Assembly (NCBI GenBank): GCA_017545365.1
Contig: JAFWOP010000158.1
Span: forward strand, 1 to 8,279
Direction of reading: 5' to 3'
From: Bacteroidales bacterium
GTDB taxonomy: Bacteria; Bacteroidota; Bacteroidia; Bacteroidales; P3
Length of the DNA stretch: 8,279 nucleotides
Shown here: positions 5,077-8,279 of the stretch, one piece after another
Layout of the letters: every line of letters begins with the position of its first letter
How positions within the stretch are numbered: the first letter of the stretch is position 1
The notes under the pieces: model-generated
Seen by the model: the letters and a program-made list of their open reading frames with translations, nothing else
What the model was told of the DNA's origin: nothing
Databases searched by the model: none
Translations under genes and position numbers: made by a program

Positions 5077-7959
5077 ATGGAGGAGAAGTACATTTCTGTC
5101 AGAGGTGCGAATGTCAACAACCTGAAAAACGTCTCGGTGGATATTCCACGAGGGAAGCTGGTGGTGATAACGGGACTGAGCGGATCGGGCAAGTCGTCGC
5201 TGGCGTTCGACACGCTGTATGCCGAGGGACAGAGGCGCTATGTAGAGAGCCTGTCGGCCTATGCCCGTCAGTTCCTCGGAAGGATGAAGAAGCCTGACTG
5301 CGACTTCATCAAGGGCCTTCCTCCTGCCATCGCCATCGAGCAGAAGGTGAACAGCCGCAACCCACGCTCTACCGTCGGTACCTCTACCGAAATCTACGAT
5401 TATTTGCGTCTGCTCTACAGCCGCATTGGCAAAACCTACTCCCCCATCAGCGGACAACTGGTGAAGAAGCATACGCCCGAAGACCTCGTACAATGTATGC
5501 TTACCTACAGCCGAGGCACCCGCTTCACGGTATTAGCGCCCATCATGCCACAAGCCGACCGAACGCTGAAGGAGCAACTCGCCATCTACATGCAGCAAGG
5601 CTTCACACGTATGGACGTAAATGGCGAAATCATTCGGATAGAGGATTGGCTGATAGAAAGTCAACAAGTCAACAAGTCAACAAGTCAACAAGTCAAGAGG
5701 TCAACAAGTAGCAAAGCTGACCATTCCCAGCGTGTTGACTCGTTGACTTGTGGACTTGTTGACCAACAAAAATATCTCGTCATTGACCGTCTTGCTGTGG
5801 ATGACAGCCGCGAGACCGTCAGTCGCTTGACGGATTCGGCAGAAACGGCCTTCTTCGAAGGCAACGGCAAATGTATGCTCCGCTTCTACCCCGCCCAGAT
5901 TCTCCACACCTTCAGCACTCGCTTCGAGGCTGACGGCATCACATTCGAGGAACCCTCTGACCAACTCTTTTCATTTAACAGCCCGCTCGGCGCCTGCCCT
6001 ACTTGCGAGGGCTTCGGGCGTATCATCGGCATTGACGAAAAGCTCGTTATCCCCGATACCACGCTCAGCGTCTATGACGGCGCTGTGGTCTGCTGGCGGG
6101 GCGATAAGATGAGCGAATGGAAGGACGACTTTATCCTCCACGCCGGCGAGGTGGACTTCCCCATCTTCACCCCTTACTACCAGCTCACCCAGGCGCAGAA
6201 AGACTACCTCTGGCACGGCCCACGCCATAAGACCTGCATCGACTCGTTCTTCAAGATGCTGGAGGAGAACCAATACAAAATCCAGTATCGCGTCATGCTG
6301 GCCCGCTATCGTGGTAAGACGCTCTGCCCCACCTGCCACGGCAGCCGTCTGAAGAAAGAAGCCACCTACGTCAAAATGGGTGAACGTTCCATCGGCGACC
6401 TTGTGGAGATGCCCGTCAGCGAACTGAAGGGATTCTTCGACCGCCTGCAGCTCGACGAACACGACACGCTTGTCGCCTGCCGTCTGTTGAAGGAGATTAC
6501 CAGCCGTCTGCAGTTCCTTCTTGACGTGGGGTTGGGCTATCTCACATTAAACCGCCTCAGCAACACCCTCTCGGGCGGTGAGAGCCAGCGCATCAACCTC
6601 GTCACCTCTCTTGGCAGTCCGCTCGTCGGCTCGCTTTACATCCTCGATGAGCCCAGCATTGGCCTCCATAGCCGCGACACGGATAAGCTCATTCGCGTGC
6701 TGCGCCAGCTTCAACAAGCAGGCAATACCGTTGTCGTCGTCGAACACGATGAGGAGATTATCCGCGCCGCCGACTACATCATCGACGTAGGCCCTGAGGC
6801 TGGACGTCTCGGCGGCGAAATCGTCTGGCAGGGAGAGCTCAACGGACGGAACAGCGAGAGCAGAGCGGAGCTCAACAAGTCAGCAAGCAGTTACACCCTC
6901 CGCTATCTGTTGGGCGAGGAGAGGATTCCCGTGCCGACAAGCAGAAGGCCGTGGAACCTCCACATTGATGTGAAGGGAGCCCGGCACAACAACCTGAAGG
7001 GCATCGACGTCACCTTTCCGCTCAACGTCCTCACCGTCGTCACGGGCGTCAGCGGCTCGGGTAAGAGTTCGCTCGTACGCGACATCTTCTTTAAAGCCCT
7101 CAACCGTCAGTTCGGCGAGAGCGGCGACCGCCCTGGCGACTTCACCCGCCTCGAGGGTGACATTCACTGCATCAGCGCCGTGGAGTTTGTCGATCAGAAC
7201 CCTATCGGACGCTCCACCCGCAGCAACCCCGTCACCTACATCAAGGCATACGACGAAATCCGCAAGCTCTACGCTGCCCAACCCCTCTCCAAGCAAATGG
7301 GCTACACGGCCGGATACTTCTCGTTCAACAGCGAGGGCGGACGCTGTGAGGAATGTAAGGGCGAGGGCACCATCACCGTCGAGATGCAGTTCATGAGCGA
7401 CCTCGTTCTGGAGTGCGAGGCCTGCCACGGCAAGCGCTTCAAAAACGACACCCTCCTCGTCAAGTACCACGACCACGACATCCACGACATTCTGGAGATG
7501 ACCGTGAACCAAGCCATCGAGTTCTTTACGGAGCATGGCGAAAAGACCATTGTCTCCCGTCTGCGTCCCCTGCAGGCCGTCGGTCTTGGCTACATCAAGC
7601 TCGGACAAAGTTCATCCACCCTCTCCGGCGGCGAGAACCAGCGCGTCAAACTCGCTTATTACCTCGGGCAAGAGCGTTCGGCTCCCACCCTCTTCATCTT
7701 CGACGAGCCCACCACCGGTCTCCATTTCCACGATATCAAGAAGCTGTTCGAGAGCTTCAACGCCCTCATCGACCGCGGCCACACCATCCTCGTCATCGAG
7801 CACAACATGGAGGTCATCAAATGCGCCGACTACGTCATCGACCTCGGTCCCGAGGGTGGTGATGCCGGCGGGAACCTCGTCGTCTGCGGCATCCCCGAGC
7901 AAGTCGCTGCCTGCCCCACGTCCTACACCGGACGCTTTCTTCGCGAAAAACTGGCGTAA
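5077..7959 (+). CDS. uvrA: Excinuclease ABC subunit A (UvrA)
   Basis: DNA damage-recognition ATPase of nucleotide excision repair; dimerises and loads UvrB. Both ABC halves are complete. Half 1: Walker A GLSGSGKS (33-40), signature LSGGESQR (498-505), Walker B YILDEPSIGLH (521-531; Asp524, Glu525). Half 2: Walker A GVSGSGKS (657-664), signature LSGGENQR (849-856), Walker B LFIFDEPTTGLH (872-883; Asp876, Glu877). The essential zinc module is present as Cys757/Cys760 and Cys780/Cys783. In the first zinc region only one CxxC remains (Cys307, Cys310): the segment matching the earlier CxxC of E. coli (Cys253/Cys256) reads HTFSTRF without cysteine. Another CxxC is at 417/420. At 960 residues it is longer than Bacteroidales relatives as I remember them, mainly from a repeat-encoded insertion at about 195-229 in the UvrB-binding domain. 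The frame is intact throughout. Confidence 0.98.
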   Translation: MEEKYISVRGANVNNLKNVSVDIPRGKLVVITGLSGSGKSSLAFDTLYAEGQRRYVESLSAYARQFLGRMKKPDCDFIKGLPPAIAIEQKVNSRNPRSTVGTSTEIYDYLRLLYSRIGKTYSPISGQLVKKHTPEDLVQCMLTYSRGTRFTVLAPIMPQADRTLKEQLAIYMQQGFTRMDVNGEIIRIEDWLIESQQVNKSTSQQVKRSTSSKADHSQRVDSLTCGLVDQQKYLVIDRLAVDDSRETVSRLTDSAETAFFEGNGKCMLRFYPAQILHTFSTRFEADGITFEEPSDQLFSFNSPLGACPTCEGFGRIIGIDEKLVIPDTTLSVYDGAVVCWRGDKMSEWKDDFILHAGEVDFPIFTPYYQLTQAQKDYLWHGPRHKTCIDSFFKMLEENQYKIQYRVMLARYRGKTLCPTCHGSRLKKEATYVKMGERSIGDLVEMPVSELKGFFDRLQLDEHDTLVACRLLKEITSRLQFLLDVGLGYLTLNRLSNTLSGGESQRINLVTSLGSPLVGSLYILDEPSIGLHSRDTDKLIRVLRQLQQAGNTVVVVEHDEEIIRAADYIIDVGPEAGRLGGEIVWQGELNGRNSESRAELNKSASSYTLRYLLGEERIPVPTSRRPWNLHIDVKGARHNNLKGIDVTFPLNVLTVVTGVSGSGKSSLVRDIFFKALNRQFGESGDRPGDFTRLEGDIHCISAVEFVDQNPIGRSTRSNPVTYIKAYDEIRKLYAAQPLSKQMGYTAGYFSFNSEGGRCEECKGEGTITVEMQFMSDLVLECEACHGKRFKNDTLLVKYHDHDIHDILEMTVNQAIEFFTEHGEKTIVSRLRPLQAVGLGYIKLGQSSSTLSGGENQRVKLAYYLGQERSAPTLFIFDEPTTGLHFHDIKKLFESFNALIDRGHTILVIEHNMEVIKCADYVIDLGPEGGDAGGNLVVCGIPEQVAACPTSYTGRFLREKLA
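5660..5763 (+). repeat. GTCAACAA octamer array with inverted octamer array inside uvrA
   Basis: Six tandem 8-bp units run from 5660 to 5707: four perfect GTCAACAA, one degenerate GTCAAGAG, and one perfect copy. After a 24-bp spacer, four units of the reverse complement follow at 5732-5763: GTGTTGAC, TCGTTGAC, TTGTGGAC and TTGTTGAC. Folding the last four direct units against the inverted set pairs 27 of 32 positions by hand count, so a long hairpin is possible. The region is translated in frame as uvrA residues about 195-229; three octamers equal eight codons, giving the repeating peptide SQQVNKST. Confidence 0.9.
6832..6886 (+). repeat. Short duplication with octamer-like copies in the uvrA inter-half linker
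   Basis: The segment GAGCTCAAC occurs at 6835-6843 and again at 6868-6876, 33 bp apart, so the peptide shows GELN (587-590) echoed by AELN (598-601) at an 11-residue offset. The second copy runs into CTCAACAA (6871-6878) and GTCAGCAA (6879-6886), each one base different from the GTCAACAA octamer found earlier in the gene. It encodes the polar linker between the two ABC halves, where extra residues should be tolerated. This may be a second, decayed site of the octamer or chance in a low-complexity linker. Confidence 0.45.
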
Positions 7960-7982
7960 TAAAGATGTAAAAGCTACTTTTG

Positions 7983-8036
7983 GGGGCTGACGATAGAAAG
8001 GGGGCTTTTTTCCTTTAAGGGGCTTTCCTTTTTTTT
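7983..8036 (+). terminator. 18-bp-periodic GGGGC units ending in a T run; possible uvrA terminator
   Basis: GGGGC occurs at 7983, 8001 and 8019, exactly 18 bp apart; the last two units continue as GGGGCTTT followed by CC and T-rich sequence. This begins 24 nt after the uvrA stop. Weak stems can form, AAAGG (7997-8001) with CCTTT (8012-8016) and AAGG (8017-8020) with CCTT (8027-8030), and the second leads straight into six further T residues (8031-8036). The U-rich tail suits transcription termination, but the stems are too short for a confident intrinsic-terminator call. Confidence 0.35.
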
Positions 8037-8051
8037 CGTTAACGAAAAAAA
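8030..8051. repeat. Perfect 22-bp palindrome, T7-CGTTAACG-A7
   Basis: Seven T residues (8030-8036), the self-complementary core CGTTAACG (8037-8044) and seven A residues (8045-8051) form a perfect palindrome centred between 8040 and 8041. As RNA it could fold into a 9-bp mostly A-U stem with a UUAA loop from either strand. It lies directly after the T run downstream of uvrA, so it may contribute to bidirectional termination, or it may be a protein-binding dyad. No gene ends facing it from the other side within the window. Confidence 0.7.
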
Positions 8052-8240
8052 GCCTCACCCAATCAGAGACAAAACAACGACGTACCCCTGCGTCACTTGC
8101 GACGGAGGTTTGTGGGATATATGAAGGAAGTCCGCGATGCCCAAAATACGTCGTGTTCGTATAAAAAGACTTTGAACCAGAAGCATTCATAAAAAATGTT
8201 ATTTTTGGCAGAAACCGAAGGTTATTCAAATAAGATAGCG
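8052..8240. other. Intergenic region with a possible imperfect hairpin
   Basis: No gene is convincing here. A minus-strand frame remains open across it and into uvrA, but where it overlaps uvrA it is only the opposite strand of that gene. A hairpin is possible from CTGCGTC (8088-8094), loop ACTTGC, and GACGGAG (8101-8107), with one G-G mismatch. The remainder becomes AT-rich towards the promoter at 8241. I recall short hypothetical Bacteroidales ORFs resembling the minus-strand translation, such as a segment reading YFGHRGLPSYIPQTSVASDA, which could reflect a dispersed repeat; this recollection is unverified. Confidence 0.3.
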
Positions 8241-8248
8241 TAAATTTG
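8241..8248 (+). promoter_or_regulatory. Bacteroidetes-type -7 element for the next plus-strand gene
   Basis: TAAATTTG is an exact TAnnTTTG match, 5 bp before an ATG at 8254 and 14 bp before a second in-frame ATG at 8263. No TTTG lies at the expected -33 spacing; the nearest, in TTTTTGG at 8202-8208, is too far upstream. Position just ahead of a new reading frame supports the call, but half the promoter signature is missing. Confidence 0.45.
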
Positions 8249-8253
8249 CAGAC

Positions 8254-8279
8254 ATGTATCTGATGAAGAAACGACAATT
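8254..8279 (+). CDS. Start of an unidentified gene, cut by window end
   Basis: An open frame begins ATG TAT CTG ATG AAG AAA CGA CAA and runs off the window, giving MYLMKKRQ or, from the second ATG at 8263, MKKRQ. The -7 element at 8241-8248 predicts transcription starting near 8252-8256, so the ATG at 8263 is the more likely start because the first would be essentially leaderless. The Met-Lys-Lys-Arg opening is common for signal peptides, but five to eight codons are too few to assign a product. Confidence 0.35.

Noticed and set aside
5660..5763. Insertion sequence or transposon in uvrA
   Set aside because: There is no transposase, terminal inverted repeat pair of IS type or target duplication that I can see; the segment is a simple octamer array read in frame.
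6880..7608. 242-codon minus-strand frame inside uvrA
   Set aside because: It is opposite the clearly real second ABC half of UvrA and has the Val/Ala/Glu/Asp-biased composition of an antisense shadow.
7612..8277. Long minus-strand open frame covering the uvrA 3' end and downstream region
   Set aside because: Where it overlaps uvrA it is an acidic, low-complexity antisense translation typical of GC-rich genes, and it has no recognisable domain. Only its intergenic part is noted as a possible repeat.

Overview
The window looks like chromosomal DNA from a Bacteroidales bacterium, most likely Prevotella-like. The evidence is threefold. Three promoter-like sites match the Bacteroidetes -7 consensus TAnnTTTG. 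Starts lack Shine-Dalgarno sequences and have A-rich leaders. The UvrA, TadA, GHL10-type lipoprotein and 78-residue ribbon-helix-helix-like proteins resemble Bacteroidales versions as I remember them. The genus is inference; no rRNA or taxonomic marker search was possible. Most genes are GC-rich, but the 106-residue gene before uvrA (about 39% GC by hand count) and the intergenic DNA are clearly AT-richer.

Layout. (1) Positions 1-1205, plus strand: the C-terminal two thirds of an AMP-forming long-chain acyl-CoA synthetase, cut by the window edge inside its P-loop motif. (2) Positions 4386 down to 1193, minus strand: five tightly packed genes that read as one operon. In transcription order they are a GHL10/DUF187 lipoprotein, a small ribbon-helix-helix-like protein, tadA, a HAD-like protein with an altered catalytic motif, and a low-molecular-weight protein tyrosine phosphatase whose 3' end overlaps the synthetase gene tail to tail by 13 nt. 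(3) Positions 4387-4750: a divergent regulatory region with a promoter for each side, three units of a 21-bp-periodic repeat carrying small dyads, and a separate 6-bp-arm dyad. (4) Positions 4751-7959, plus strand: a 106-residue protein of unknown function followed after 5 nt by uvrA (960 aa). (5) Positions 7960-8279: a downstream region with 18-bp-periodic GGGGC units, a perfect 22-bp palindrome, a possible imperfect hairpin, then a -7 element and the first codons of a further plus-strand gene.

How the genes relate. tadA makes inosine at the wobble position of tRNA-Arg, uvrA starts nucleotide excision repair, the synthetase activates fatty acids and the lipoprotein probably acts on glycans in the envelope. 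These are mostly housekeeping roles, and I see no defence system, mobile element, CRISPR array or RNA gene. The most unusual feature is inside uvrA: an array of 8-bp GTCAACAA units followed by an inverted set of the same octamer, read through in frame within the UvrB-binding domain. Because 8 is not a multiple of 3, gain or loss of one unit would switch the gene out of frame.
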